Of a DNA stretch of 64,000 bases, positions 20,439-29,338 are shown one piece after another. Numbering within the stretch: the first letter of the stretch is position 1; each line of letters starts with the position of its first letter. The notes under the pieces were generated by a model, which worked only from the letters and a program-made list of their open reading frames with translations, made no database searches and was not told the DNA's origin. The position numbers were made by a program, and so were the translations under genes. Source of the stretch: Spiroplasma eriocheiris (lineage in GTDB: Bacteria > Bacillota_I > Bacilli_A > Mycoplasmatales > Mycoplasmataceae); NCBI RefSeq assembly GCF_001029265.1, contig NZ_CP011856.1, forward strand, positions 434,001 through 498,000, read 5' to 3'.

Positions 20439-21068
20439 ATGATGAACAGTTATGCATTATTAAAAGGACAAGTTATCCAAACAACCGTGGAAGGGATAAG
20501 TTCTTATAATAAAAGTCCCCATTATATTATTAAAATTTATGCCTTAGCTCAAGTTTATGAAGTAGCAATTAATGTGTATTCAAAAATAGCGCCTCATAAT
20601 TTAAAATATTATTTTGCCCATGAAATGAACCATCCAATTTTAAATAAAGCAATTAACATTCCAGAGGGAGAGTATCGTAATTTACCAACTGGGTCCCATG
20701 GGATTGCAATTGACTATTTACGCAGTGGGATCTTTGATATTAATGATATGAAGGTTTTACCTTTAGATCCTAGTAATGAATCACAAGCTTTAGAAATTAT
20801 GATTTCTAAACATCTTGCTAGTGCAATTAATAATCCTAATTATAAAATATGTGTGTGGGGTAAAATTTATTCAAATAAAATCCCGGGGATTCATGATGTT
20901 CATATGAACCAAGGCAATAGTGATCCCCGTTATCGAGATGAAAATGGAATATGACAAGATGGTGCCTTAATTATTGTTGATGAACAACATAATACGATTC
21001 CATTTGGTTGTTTTTTTGCTTTCCAAAGTCAAGCAATTAAGACCGATGACAATGGGGACCCCTTATAA
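20439..21068 (+). CDS. DUF2278 (YukJ-like) family protein
   Basis: A 209-residue soluble protein, one TGA Trp codon at 20952. The start MMNSYALLKGQV, the GSPHY/KSPHYIIKI block, the GSHGIAIDYLRSG block and the VWGKIYSNKIPGIHDVHMNQGNS block fit the DUF2278 family (B. subtilis YukJ), whose function is not known. AAAGGA lies 6 bases before ATG 20439, preferred to an in-frame GTG at 20406. It is a single-gene unit between two copies of a repeat, which may mean it moved in with them. Confidence 0.75.
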
Positions 21069-21080
21069 AAAGCCAAAAAA

Positions 21081-21120
21081 ATAAAAATTAATTCTCCCGT
21101 ACCGGAGAATTAATTTTTAT
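21081..21120. terminator. Strong terminator after the DUF2278 gene
   Basis: A 17-bp perfect stem (21081-21097 with 21104-21120) with a six-base loop and T-rich flank on both strands. Confidence 0.9.
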
Positions 21121-21188
21121 TGATAATCTTTGATTATCTTATCCTAAAAGATTTAGCATATCAAAAACTCTTATCTAAATATATCGAC

Positions 21189-21253
21189 GCTTTATAGAAT
21201 AACTTTATAAATATTATTCTATGGTCTTATTCTAAAAAAAAAAAAAAAAGTCA
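21189..21253. repeat. Hairpin plus poly-A repeat, copy 2
   Basis: CTTTATAGAATAA, 24 bases, TTATTCTA, a run of 16 A, then GTCAA. Same structure as the repeat at 20298-20367, differing by one A in the homopolymer and in the 24-base loop. Confidence 0.65.
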
Positions 21254-21314
21254 ATGGTTTTATAAAAAAATATTCCATTAGTTAATTTAACCAGTTTTTG
21301 TTAAATTAATATGA

Positions 21315-21399
21315 TAAAATATAACTAAGTTACAGAGCGCATTCTAGTTCAAGCGCGGTTAAATTAAATGAACGCATAGTTTTTCGATGCGTTTTTTTA
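21315..21399 (+). ncRNA. Short terminated transcript or attenuator upstream of 21443
   Basis: TAAAAT (21315-21320) could be a -10 box. About 50 bases later AACGCAT (21371-21377) pairs with ATGCGTT (21387-21393), followed by T. A nearby AGCGCAT (about 21335-21341) could pair with the same right arm instead, which would prevent the terminator. Either a small RNA or an attenuator for the downstream membrane-protein operon. Confidence 0.35.
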
Positions 21400-21442
21400 T
21401 TTTTTAATAAGAAAACCATCATAATAGAAGGGGAAGTTATCT

Positions 21443-21517
21443 ATGAATAACAATTTTAATAATTTATTAATAATTGTGCAAGGTAGTAACGATAATGGGG
21501 AGGATTGGAATGAATAA
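21443..21517 (+). CDS. Small ORF (24 aa) overlapping the start of the membrane protein gene
   Basis: ATG 21443 follows GGGGAAG and encodes 24 residues (MNNNFNNLLIIVQG...), stopping at TAA 21515-21517, 8 bases inside the next gene. The ribosome site of that next gene (GGGGAGG 21497-21503) is within this ORF, so translating it would deliver ribosomes to the downstream start. It may be a coupling leader; it could also be chance. Confidence 0.4.
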   Translation: MNNNFNNLLIIVQGSNDNGEDWNE

Positions 21518-22997
21518 CTGAGATAGTTTACTTTTATACCCATTATTAACAATTTTAATAATTACTTTATATGCTGCTTTTTTGGTTCGTCGGCATTTAA
21601 CAACTAAAAAACAGTGATCATTTATTATTCAACATTTTTTATTCTGGTTAGCATTATCAATAATTCTAAACTTAAATTATAATTTTATGTTATTTACTGC
21701 TAATATTAATTGAAAAAATATTGGTATTTTAGTTGCAGTAAGTGCTAGTTTTTATGCGACAATCTTTTTTATTCCAGCGTCATGGATTACCGGACTTTTA
21801 AACCGCCGATTTTGGTTTTGGTTGTCATATTTTAGTATTATAATTGGAATAATTGTTGCGTTAAGTGCTCCTCATCAGCAAGTGACTTTTATTATTTGTG
21901 CATTATTATTTGGAATTGCCATTGCTTCTAATTCAATTTGATACTTATGTTTTAATGAAGTCTATTTATACCGTAGCAATTCTTTTTTAACTGTTTCGTT
22001 ACTATTTCCGGTGGTGATTATTGCTAATTTAAGTGGGGCTAATTTATTGAATTTTGTTAAAAGTATTGCCCAAAATCAAACCCTCGATTATTATCTGGTG
22101 TTTAGTTTAATGTTAATTTTTACGGTTATTTCTTTTGGGTTATGTTTTAACTTAAAAGAACAAAAAGCATACCAGGGTGCTTTTAATGTTGAACGCTTAA
22201 AATTAGCTAAAAACTTTTCGTGATGAAAAGTAGGGGGAATTTTAGTAATTTTATTTTTTGTAGGATTAATTCGAGAATTTTCCCAGGGTGATTTTTACAA
22301 TTTATTATTAGCTCAACAAACTTGGGTAGCTTATCATGACCTTAATTTAGTTAAAAAATATTTACATTTAACCCAAGAATTATGGTGAATTGCCCAAATT
22401 ATGGCCGGGGGGTTATTATATCCAATGGTCGTTAAAAAATGAGGACTTCGAAAAGCAATGATGATTGCCTTTAGCTTATGAATTGTTTACTTTTTGCTTG
22501 TTAGTTTTACGAAGGTCCCAGAATTATGACTTGTTGGTCAATTATTAAATGGTTTTGCTTTTGCTATTATCTTTACCATAATATTCTCCTTAGCAATTGT
22601 TTGAAATTATCGAATTAGTCGCCGTCCGGTCACTGGTTGTTTTTCCGCTTTAAACGCATTCACAACTTTTGTTGCGCAGTTAATTCAGCGCGCAATTAGT
22701 ACAACCCACCGTGGTCTTTTTAATAATATTAATGTTGATTGGAATTTACCAGTAGTGCAAGATGATAGTTTCAATTTTAGTAATTTTCATTTGTTGGTAA
22801 TAATCATCTTGATGGTTTGTTTAGCCATCACATTATTATTAATGCTTTTTGTCTTTTTGACTATTAAACACCTTAGTGGGGAATATTTTAGCCGGGAAAA
22901 TCATGACTTTGATTGTCGAGTTTTAGCCGGAACGATTAAATCTTCAGAGCATATTCCCGGGGTGACATTAAGCCAATGAATAAGACCAGATCATTAA
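21510..22997 (+). CDS. Multi-pass membrane protein, MFS-transporter-like
   Basis: A 495-residue protein with about 12 hydrophobic segments and many TGA Trp codons. Features that recall major facilitator transporters: two halves separated by a polar stretch (EQKAYQGAFNVERLKLAKN), and GGLLYPMVVKKWGLRKAMM near residue 305, like the conserved loop 2-3 motif. No substrate motif is visible. ATG 21510 with GGGGAGG 6 bases upstream. It overlaps a 24-codon ORF. The C terminus (about 50 residues) is cytosolic. Confidence 0.65.
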
Positions 22998-23038
22998 CTT
23001 AAAAAAAATAACTTTTTTCGTTTTTTGGAAATTAGTGA

Positions 23039-23172
23039 TATAATGTACTAAGTTGTTAAATAATTTACATTAGTTTCATTTACAGATAATTCTAAATGTA
23101 TATAGCTAGCGATTGGCAAGATTCCATAGCAATTTTATTATTTTGACAGCTATATCGATAAAGGAGAACGAA
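23039..23172 (+). promoter_or_regulatory. Promoter and structured 5' UTR of the DEAD-box helicase gene
   Basis: TATAAT at 23039-23044 gives a leader of about 120 bases. ATATAGCT (23100-23107) can pair with AGCTATAT (23148-23155), enclosing a 40-base loop and ending 6 bases before the ribosome site AAGGAG. Long leaders are known for cold-induced DEAD-box genes; a thermosensor role here is inference. Confidence 0.45.
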
Positions 23173-24474
23173 ATGAATTTTAATGAATTAAATTTAAAAC
23201 AAGAATTGCACCGAGCAATCTTAAAAACGGGTTATGTGAAGGCAACGGAAATTCAGCAAAAGGCAATTCCTGTTGCCATTGATAATTACGATATTATTGG
23301 AAAATCACATACCGGAACCGGAAAAACAGCGGCCTTTGTTTTACCAATCTTACATAATTTAGATGTTAATTTAAAAAAACCACAAGCAATAATATTATGT
23401 CCAACCCGCGAATTAGCAACCCAAGTGCTAGATCAGGTTCGTAAATACGCGTTATTTTTACACGGAGTAAATGCAACATTATTATGTGGAGGATCACAAA
23501 TTAAAAGCCAAATTTATGCTTTAAAAAAAGCAAATGTGGTAGTTGGAACCCCTGGACGGATTGCCGATCATCTTAATCGTCATACATTAAGATTAAATAA
23601 TATTAAAACAATAGTATTAGATGAAGCAGATGAAATGTTAAAAATGGGCTTTAAAAAAGATATTGATTTAGTCTTTAATAATGCGCCCCAAAATTACCAA
23701 ACCTTATTATTTTCAGCAACAATGTCAAAACCAGTGTTGGAAATTGCTAATACTTATCAAAAGAACCCAGTTAGTATTACGGTTCAAAAAAATACTCTCG
23801 AACAAAACAATATTAATCAATATTACATTGATACGTATGGACTAAATAAAGAAGAAGTGTTAATTAAGTTATACCAAGAATTAAAACCCAAATTAAGCAT
23901 TATCTTTTCAAATACTAAAATGTATACTGAAAAAATTGCTAAATTATTAGCTAGTCAGGGAATTAAGTCTCGAGTTATTAATGGTGATAAAAAACAAGGT
24001 GACCGTTATCGTTCAATGCAAGCTTTTCGAAATCAAGAAGTTAGTGTCCTAATTGCCACAGATGTTGCAGCACGAGGAATTGATGTTGATGGAGTTGATT
24101 ATGTTTTTAACTATGATTTACCTGTTGAATTAGAAAGTTATACGCACCGGATTGGACGAACTGCTCGTGCTGGTGCTAAAGGAACGGCAATTACTTTTAT
24201 TAATTCTCGTAATAGTTTGAATGATTTACGTAAAATTGAACAATATCAAAAAAAAGCAATTAACCCTTATGATATTAGTAGTTATAATTTGACAAAAGAT
24301 TTTTCAAAATCACATTCTAGTTCCATGCCAAAATTTAAAAAAGCATTTGATAGTAAAAATAACCGTTCATGAAATAAACCGTCAAAAACTAAAAAAGAAT
24401 GGAATACTAAGCATTCAACTACTAAGAACCATAAAGATTATCAATTTGATTATCGTTTTAAAAAAACTAAATAA
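23173..24474 (+). CDS. DEAD-box ATP-dependent RNA helicase (CshA-like)
   Basis: A 433-residue RNA helicase. Q motif and FNELNLKQELHRAILKTGY at the N terminus, Walker A SHTGTGKTA near residue 45, PTRELA, GTPGR, DEADEML near 150, SAT near 182, and in the second domain ATDVAARGIDVDGVD and HRIGRTARAG. The last 60 residues are a basic tail (Lys, Ser, Asn) that likely binds RNA. TGA at 24370 is Trp. The start is ATG 23173 with AAAGGAG; an upstream in-frame start at 23113 lies in the structured leader. Likely roles are RNA decay and ribosome assembly. Confidence 0.95.
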
Positions 24475-24482
24475 TTATTAGT

Positions 24483-24510
24483 AAAACTTCTTATTTATAG
24501 GAAGTTTTTT
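24483..24510 (+). terminator. Terminator after the helicase gene
   Basis: AAAACTTC (24483-24490) pairs with GAAGTTTT (24501-24508), followed by T. Confidence 0.85.
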
Positions 24511-24514
24511 ATTA

Positions 24515-24820
24515 TTTTCATAAATATGAAAAAAATAATAATTATATAATTTACTAAAATTTAAACTCTATATTTATTGAATATTTTTTAAGATAAAAAA
24601 TGTTTTTTTTTTTTTTTTGCAATAATGAAATCTATTGTTTTTACTAGACCTTTTAATTAACATTAATTTTAGGAAAGAAAGATATATGTATAAGTATAAT
24701 AAATAGTTGCGATAAACAAAATAAGTCTTATGAAAGACTAATTTATGCTTATCAAAATATCGATTTCCAATTATTTATAGAGGTTAAGAAATTAAAATAG
24801 AATTAAGAGAGGTATTTTAC
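24515..24820 (+). promoter_or_regulatory. Regulatory region of the first spiralin-like lipoprotein: palindrome and 16-T tract
   Basis: No gene seen. TTTTCATAAATATGAAAA (24515-24532) is a perfect-armed palindrome also found at 292-309. A run of 16 T (24603-24618) is followed two bases later by AATAAT, a possible -10 box, so the tract would be the promoter spacer. A small hairpin AGTCTT/AAGACT follows near 24726-24741. The leader to the ATG would be about 190 bases. Confidence 0.5.
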
Positions 24821-25692
24821 ATGAAAAAATTATTAGATATTTTAGGAGCTGTTGGTTTAACAGCAACTGGTGCTTCATCAGTTGTCGCATGTAACAAAGA
24901 AGACAAAAATGATACACCATCAAATGATTTAACTGATTCATTTAAATCATCATATGATGCAAGCAACGCTGTAGCAGATATGGGAAAATATGGGGTTAGT
25001 GCTAAAGACGACAAATATAATTTTGATTCTGCAAACATTGATGTTGCTACAGTTAATACATTATTAACTACTGGACAAGCTGAAGGTGCAAAAATTAAAA
25101 GTGTTGCTCTTGAAGCAAGTGCAGCTGTACCAACAGCGGCTGATCAATTAATTGCTTTTGTGTCAGGAACAGCTACTGATTTAGTAGCAACAGAAGATGG
25201 TAAAGTTGAAGTTACATTAACTTTAACAGAAGCAAAAGCTGTTGAAGATACTACTGTAAAATCAGCACTAGTATACGCTGATGAAACAACACCAACTACA
25301 ACATATAAATGAGAAAAAACTGATACAACAATGGAAGTTAAAATTAGTGTTGTTGTAAAAGAAGTTACACCACCAGCAGAAAAAAAGATATTTCATCAGT
25401 TGTAATTACTGTTGGAGAACAAAAAGCAGATGCTGTGGCAACCATTACTAAAGAAGAAGCAGACAAAGCAATTGTTGCAATTAAAGATGCTGTTCAAAAA
25501 GCAATTGATGAAGTAGTTGCAGGAACAGTTCTAGATATTGATTACATAATTGATGGGATTACTGCAATTAAAGAAGGTGCTGATATGACAACTGGTGCAA
25601 AATTAACAGTTAAATCAAAAGATACATCAACTTTAATTCAAGGTAATACTGCAAAATTTACAGTAAATTTTACAGCTAATACTAATAGTTAA
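24821..25692 (+). pseudogene. Spiralin-like surface lipoprotein, interrupted by a frameshift
   Basis: The signal peptide MKKLLDILGAVG... ends in lipobox VVAC. The frame (one TGA Trp codon at 25310) reaches TAA just after 25400. Before that, from a run of seven A (25380-25386), a second frame encodes DISSVVITVGEQKADAVATIT and continues to TAA 25690-25692, giving a domain that matches the repeated domain of the next gene and of spiralin. Eight A would join the two into about 290 residues. The gene is therefore off, truncated, or phase-variable, unless the base count is a sequencing error. Expression may also vary through the 16-T tract upstream. Confidence 0.75.
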
Positions 25693-25719
25693 TTATAAAA
25701 TTAATTATTCCTTATCTTT

Positions 25720-25753
25720 AGATGTTTTATTTTAGAATAAAACATCTTTTTTT
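25720..25753 (+). terminator. Terminator after the first spiralin-like gene
   Basis: GATGTTTTAT (25721-25730) pairs with ATAAAACATC (25737-25746), then seven T. Confidence 0.88.
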
Positions 25754-25811
25754 ATTTTGATTAAATATGGAGAGAAGACATTTTAAAATAGCAATAATTA
25801 AAAAAATCGTA

Positions 25812-25834
25812 TTTTTTTTTTTTTTTTGTATTAT
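25812..25834 (+). promoter_or_regulatory. 16-T tract and TATTAT box upstream of the second spiralin-like gene
   Basis: Sixteen T (25812-25827), one G, then TATTAT (25829-25834). If TATTAT is the -10 box, the homopolymer fills the spacer and its length sets promoter strength, as in the mycoplasma vlp promoters with a homopolymer spacer. Confidence 0.5.
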
Positions 25835-25943
25835 TACACATAGGAAAAGGTATATAAAATAGATAATTATTATTCCACCAATATTACGATAATTTTTTAT
25901 TTTGTATATTTTCCTATTTTGCTAACAAAGAGAGGAAGATAAA

Positions 25944-27314
25944 ATGAAGAAGTTATTAGCTATTTTAGGGGCTGTTGGTTTAACAGCAACTGGCGCTTCA
26001 TCAGTGGTGGCATGTAGCAATAGTGACAAGTCAGAACCAACAGATGAATTAACAAACTTATCATCATATAATGATAAGCAAAAAGAACAAATTTCAGTAG
26101 CTATTAGTAATGCAATTGCTAATACAGCTAATAAAGCAGCTGGTGAAAAAACCGAAGCTTATAAAGCTATTAATGATGCCGTTATTGATAGTTTAAAACA
26201 TATTTCAGAAGTAGAAGCTCTAAATGCAGTTAAAGTTCAAATTAATATTTTGGATGAAAACAAAGAAGAATTTACTACTCATCATGCTCAATTTAGTGAT
26301 GGGGATAAAATTATTGTTAATATTAAAGCATTAGATGGATCAGAATTAACAGGTTCATTAGAAGTAAGTTTAACAGTAACAAGTAAAGTTCAACAACAAG
26401 ATCTTACTAATTTAAAAGTATCTATTGATCCAATTGAAGTTGAGGATAATACAAAAGTTACTGATACTGAAGCAAACGATGCAAAAGACAAAGTTATTAA
26501 AGCTATTTCAGAAGCAGTTAAAAAATTGCAATCAACTGCAACTGATAAAGATTATACAGTTGATGGAATTGATAATATCAAAGCCGGAGATTTATCAAAA
26601 GGGGTAACATTAACTGTTAAAGCTGTTGATAAAAGTGAATTACTTAAAGGTTCTTCAAGCCCAATTAATGTAAAATTTAATTCTCAAGAAGTTAAAAAAA
26701 CAGATCTTGGAATTATTTCGGTTCAACCTCTTGCAATTTCAGTTTCTAAAACAGATAAACTTGCAGCAAGTGATGTAGATTTTGTTAAAACAAAAGTACA
26801 AGGATTTGTAAAAACCACATTAGAAGATAATAGTGTTTCAGGTGCTATTGAAGGAACATATTATGATATTAATGGACTTGAAAGTATTAAAGCTGGTCAA
26901 GATATTTCTAAAGGATTAAAATTTACAATTACAGCAAAAGATGATTCTAAAATATTAACAGGTAAAAGAGAGTTTAATGTAACATTTAAACAACAAGAAG
27001 AAAATAAGGATCAGGGATTAGTTAATGCTATTAAAGCTAAAGTTGATGCTATTAGTGGTGAAAAGTTAACAATTTCTCCAGAAGGAAATGATCAACCTGC
27101 TGCTGAAACAGTAATTGAAAAATTAATTGATGGCGAAATTTCAGAAGCTAAAGCTGATGCAGAAGTTAAGTATGGATATGCTGATTTTAAAGCACCAACT
27201 GCTGATGAAAGTGGTTCAATTAAAGTAACTGTAACAATTACAAAAGGTGCTGCTTCTGCAACATCAAAAGAATTAACATTTACTATAAATTTTCATCAAG
27301 AAGAAAGTAAATAA
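25944..27314 (+). CDS. Spiralin-like multidomain surface lipoprotein
   Basis: A 456-residue lipoprotein, signal peptide MKKLLAILGAVG... with lipobox VVAC. After a linker it has about four tandem units of 95-100 residues. Each has an acidic helix (like DAKDKVIKAISEAVKKL), a short DxxxxGIDNIKAG link, and a strand pair ending in KxLTVKAxDxSxLLKG...NVxF. This unit is the repeat of spiralin, the main Spiroplasma surface protein implicated in host contact. No Trp and little Cys. AGAGAGGAAG precedes ATG 25944. The 5' 70 bases are nearly identical to those of the genes at 24821 and 30667. Confidence 0.88.
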   Translation: MKKLLAILGAVGLTATGASSVVACSNSDKSEPTDELTNLSSYNDKQKEQISVAISNAIANTANKAAGEKTEAYKAINDAVIDSLKHISEVEALNAVKVQINILDENKEEFTTHHAQFSDGDKIIVNIKALDGSELTGSLEVSLTVTSKVQQQDLTNLKVSIDPIEVEDNTKVTDTEANDAKDKVIKAISEAVKKLQSTATDKDYTVDGIDNIKAGDLSKGVTLTVKAVDKSELLKGSSSPINVKFNSQEVKKTDLGIISVQPLAISVSKTDKLAASDVDFVKTKVQGFVKTTLEDNSVSGAIEGTYYDINGLESIKAGQDISKGLKFTITAKDDSKILTGKREFNVTFKQQEENKDQGLVNAIKAKVDAISGEKLTISPEGNDQPAAETVIEKLIDGEISEAKADAEVKYGYADFKAPTADESGSIKVTVTITKGAASATSKELTFTINFHQEESK

Positions 27315-27404
27315 TAAAATTTAATATAAAATATTTAAAAAATATATCAATAATCAAATACGAAATTAATATAAAATAAATGTAAATACCTTTCTATAAA
27401 TAAT

Positions 27405-27450
27405 AAAAGTACCATTAAATATGTCATGATATTTAAGGAGGTACTTTTTA
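27405..27450 (+). terminator. Long-stem terminator after the second spiralin-like gene
   Basis: AAAAGTACC pairs with GGTACTTTT and an inner TTAAATAT pairs with ATATTTAA, giving a 17-bp stem with a short internal loop, followed by T. Confidence 0.85.
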
Positions 27451-27561
27451 TTTTATTAAGACAATTAAATTTTCTTTTGAATTTTTATGTTGTTATTTAA
27501 AATAATGGTACAATTTTAATAAATTATTGGTGGGTAATATAAATAGTAGGAAGGGAAAAGA

Positions 27562-29148
27562 ATGAAAAAACAAAAAGAAGTTAGCAAGATTGGTTTTATT
27601 GTTTCTACCTTAGGAGCAGCAATTGGTTTAGGAAACGTCTGGGGATTTCCCACTTTATTAAAACAAGATGGGGGATTATCATTTTTAGTGCTATATATTT
27701 TTGCGTTAATAGTCTGTTCGGTACCCTTATTAATTTTTGAGTTTAATTTAGGGAATTTAAGACGGAAATCAGCAATCAGAATATTTGATGAAGAGAATCC
27801 AACGGTTGGAGGTTTTATGGGGTGATTTCAAGCGGGATTTATGTTTATTGTGGCTAATTATTATACTGTTTTAATTGGTTATGTGTTAATTTCATTAGTC
27901 CTTGAATTCACTAATTTAATTGCGATTCCAAGTTGGTTTAATAATAATATTTTAGAACCCGGGGGAGTTGGTGTTGCTGGGGATGCTAATTTTCAATGAA
28001 TAGCTTATATAGCATTTTTAGTAATTATTGTGATTGTTGGTGCAATTATTTACTTTCGGAATAAAGGAATTGAAAAAGCAAACTTAGTATTTATTCCACT
28101 CTTATTTTTAATCTTATTAGTTTTATCAATCTATATTTTAACAGTCCCAGGGGCTTTGCAAGGATTAGGAACGGTTTTTCTTCCGACCCATAAAACAGCT
28201 GCTTCGTTTGGAAATGTCCAAGTCTGAAGTGATGCGTTTGGATTAGCAATTTTTACGGTTTGTGTGGGGTCGGGATTTATGATTATTTTTGCGGGGTCAA
28301 CGAATAAAAAGCAAGATAATGCCAATAAAGCATGAATTTTATCAACCGGAGTGTTAACAATTTCGTTATTAACTATTATCATGGTGTTTGGATCCGCTGG
28401 GATTCTGGTCTATAACCAAAACCCTAATTTAAGTAGTATTAATGATTTTAGTAAAGCAATTGATGCTGAATTTCCGAATGGAGATGGGATGAGTTTTATT
28501 TTTAATGTCTTTCCGCAGGCCTTTAATGTTATTAACCAGAACACCGTGGTTGGGATCGGTAATTTCTTAGGAATCTTATTCTTTATTGCATTATTATTTG
28601 CGGGGTTAAGTAGTATTATTGCAATGGTAGAAATTAGTATTAACGCAATCTATACTAACTATCGGATTAAAGAACGCCAAATTGTGTTGGGAGTCATTGG
28701 GTTAATGATGGTAATTGGTTTAGTCTTAATGTTTAGTGAAACTAACCAGTTAATATATTCTTTCCAATCCTTAGCAGGCAGTGTTGATATGTTACTAATG
28801 TGTTTATTAGAAATTATCTTATTTGTCCATATTTACAAAAAGTTACAAATTATTATTGATAATAATAATGCGACTTCGTGAATTAAAATTAACAAGAGTT
28901 ATCGGATTATTTTTTCATATTTAGTTCCAGTCCTAATTTTTGTTAATATCATTTTTATGCTTTATACTTTTGTTAGCCAAGGATTAGATAAAGCATGATG
29001 ATTAAGTGTGTTAGCTGTCTTACTCGGGATAATTATTCCGGCACTCTTTAGTTGGTTATCAATTACCAAATTAAAAAAATATCAAATTAAACCAGTTACG
29101 CTTAATAGTAGAACAGTACCACAGGAGGGATTAGACGATGGGTCATAA
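27562..29148 (+). CDS. Sodium-dependent transporter of the neurotransmitter:sodium symporter (NSS/SNF) family
   Basis: A 528-residue membrane protein with about 12 membrane segments and several TGA Trp codons. The first segment carries GAAIGLGNVWGFPTLLKQDGG, the hallmark of the NSS fold that binds Na+ and substrate; segment 6 and 8 regions follow (ISINAI, GLSSIIAMVE). In bacteria these carry amino acids such as Met, Ala, Tyr or Leu; the substrate here is unknown. ATG 27562 with GGAAGGGAAA. The end overlaps the start of a tiny membrane gene, as in MetP-MetS pairs. Confidence 0.93.
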
Positions 29149-29287
29149 TGAAATTATTACATTAGTTATTATTATTGTTTTATTTGTTATTTTATTTAGT
29201 AGTTTTGTCTTTTTCATTTATCGTGATTGGTTAGCAACCAAAAAACACCAGGCAACAAGTGATGAAAGTGATAAAAAGAAACCATAA
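29138..29287 (+). CDS. Small single-helix membrane protein, MetS-like partner of the NSS transporter
   Basis: A 49-residue protein overlapping the transporter gene by 11 bases, with CAGGAGGGA upstream of ATG 29138. It has one long membrane segment (ITLVIIIVLFVILFSSFVFF) followed by a polar tail of Lys, Ser and Asp. In corynebacteria and others the NSS methionine/alanine transporter MetP needs a small subunit MetS of similar size encoded just after it. The overlap, size and topology match; sequence similarity is not something I can test here. Confidence 0.65.
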   Translation: MGHNEIITLVIIIVLFVILFSSFVFFIYRDWLATKKHQATSDESDKKKP

Positions 29288-29338
29288 GGATTTTTTCTTG
29301 CTATAATAAAGTAAACAAGAAAAAAAGAGGAGACGAGG

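Noticed and set aside
25944..27314. The 456-residue lipoprotein as true spiralin
   Set aside because: It is about twice the usual spiralin length with several domains, so only the spiralin-like label is justified.
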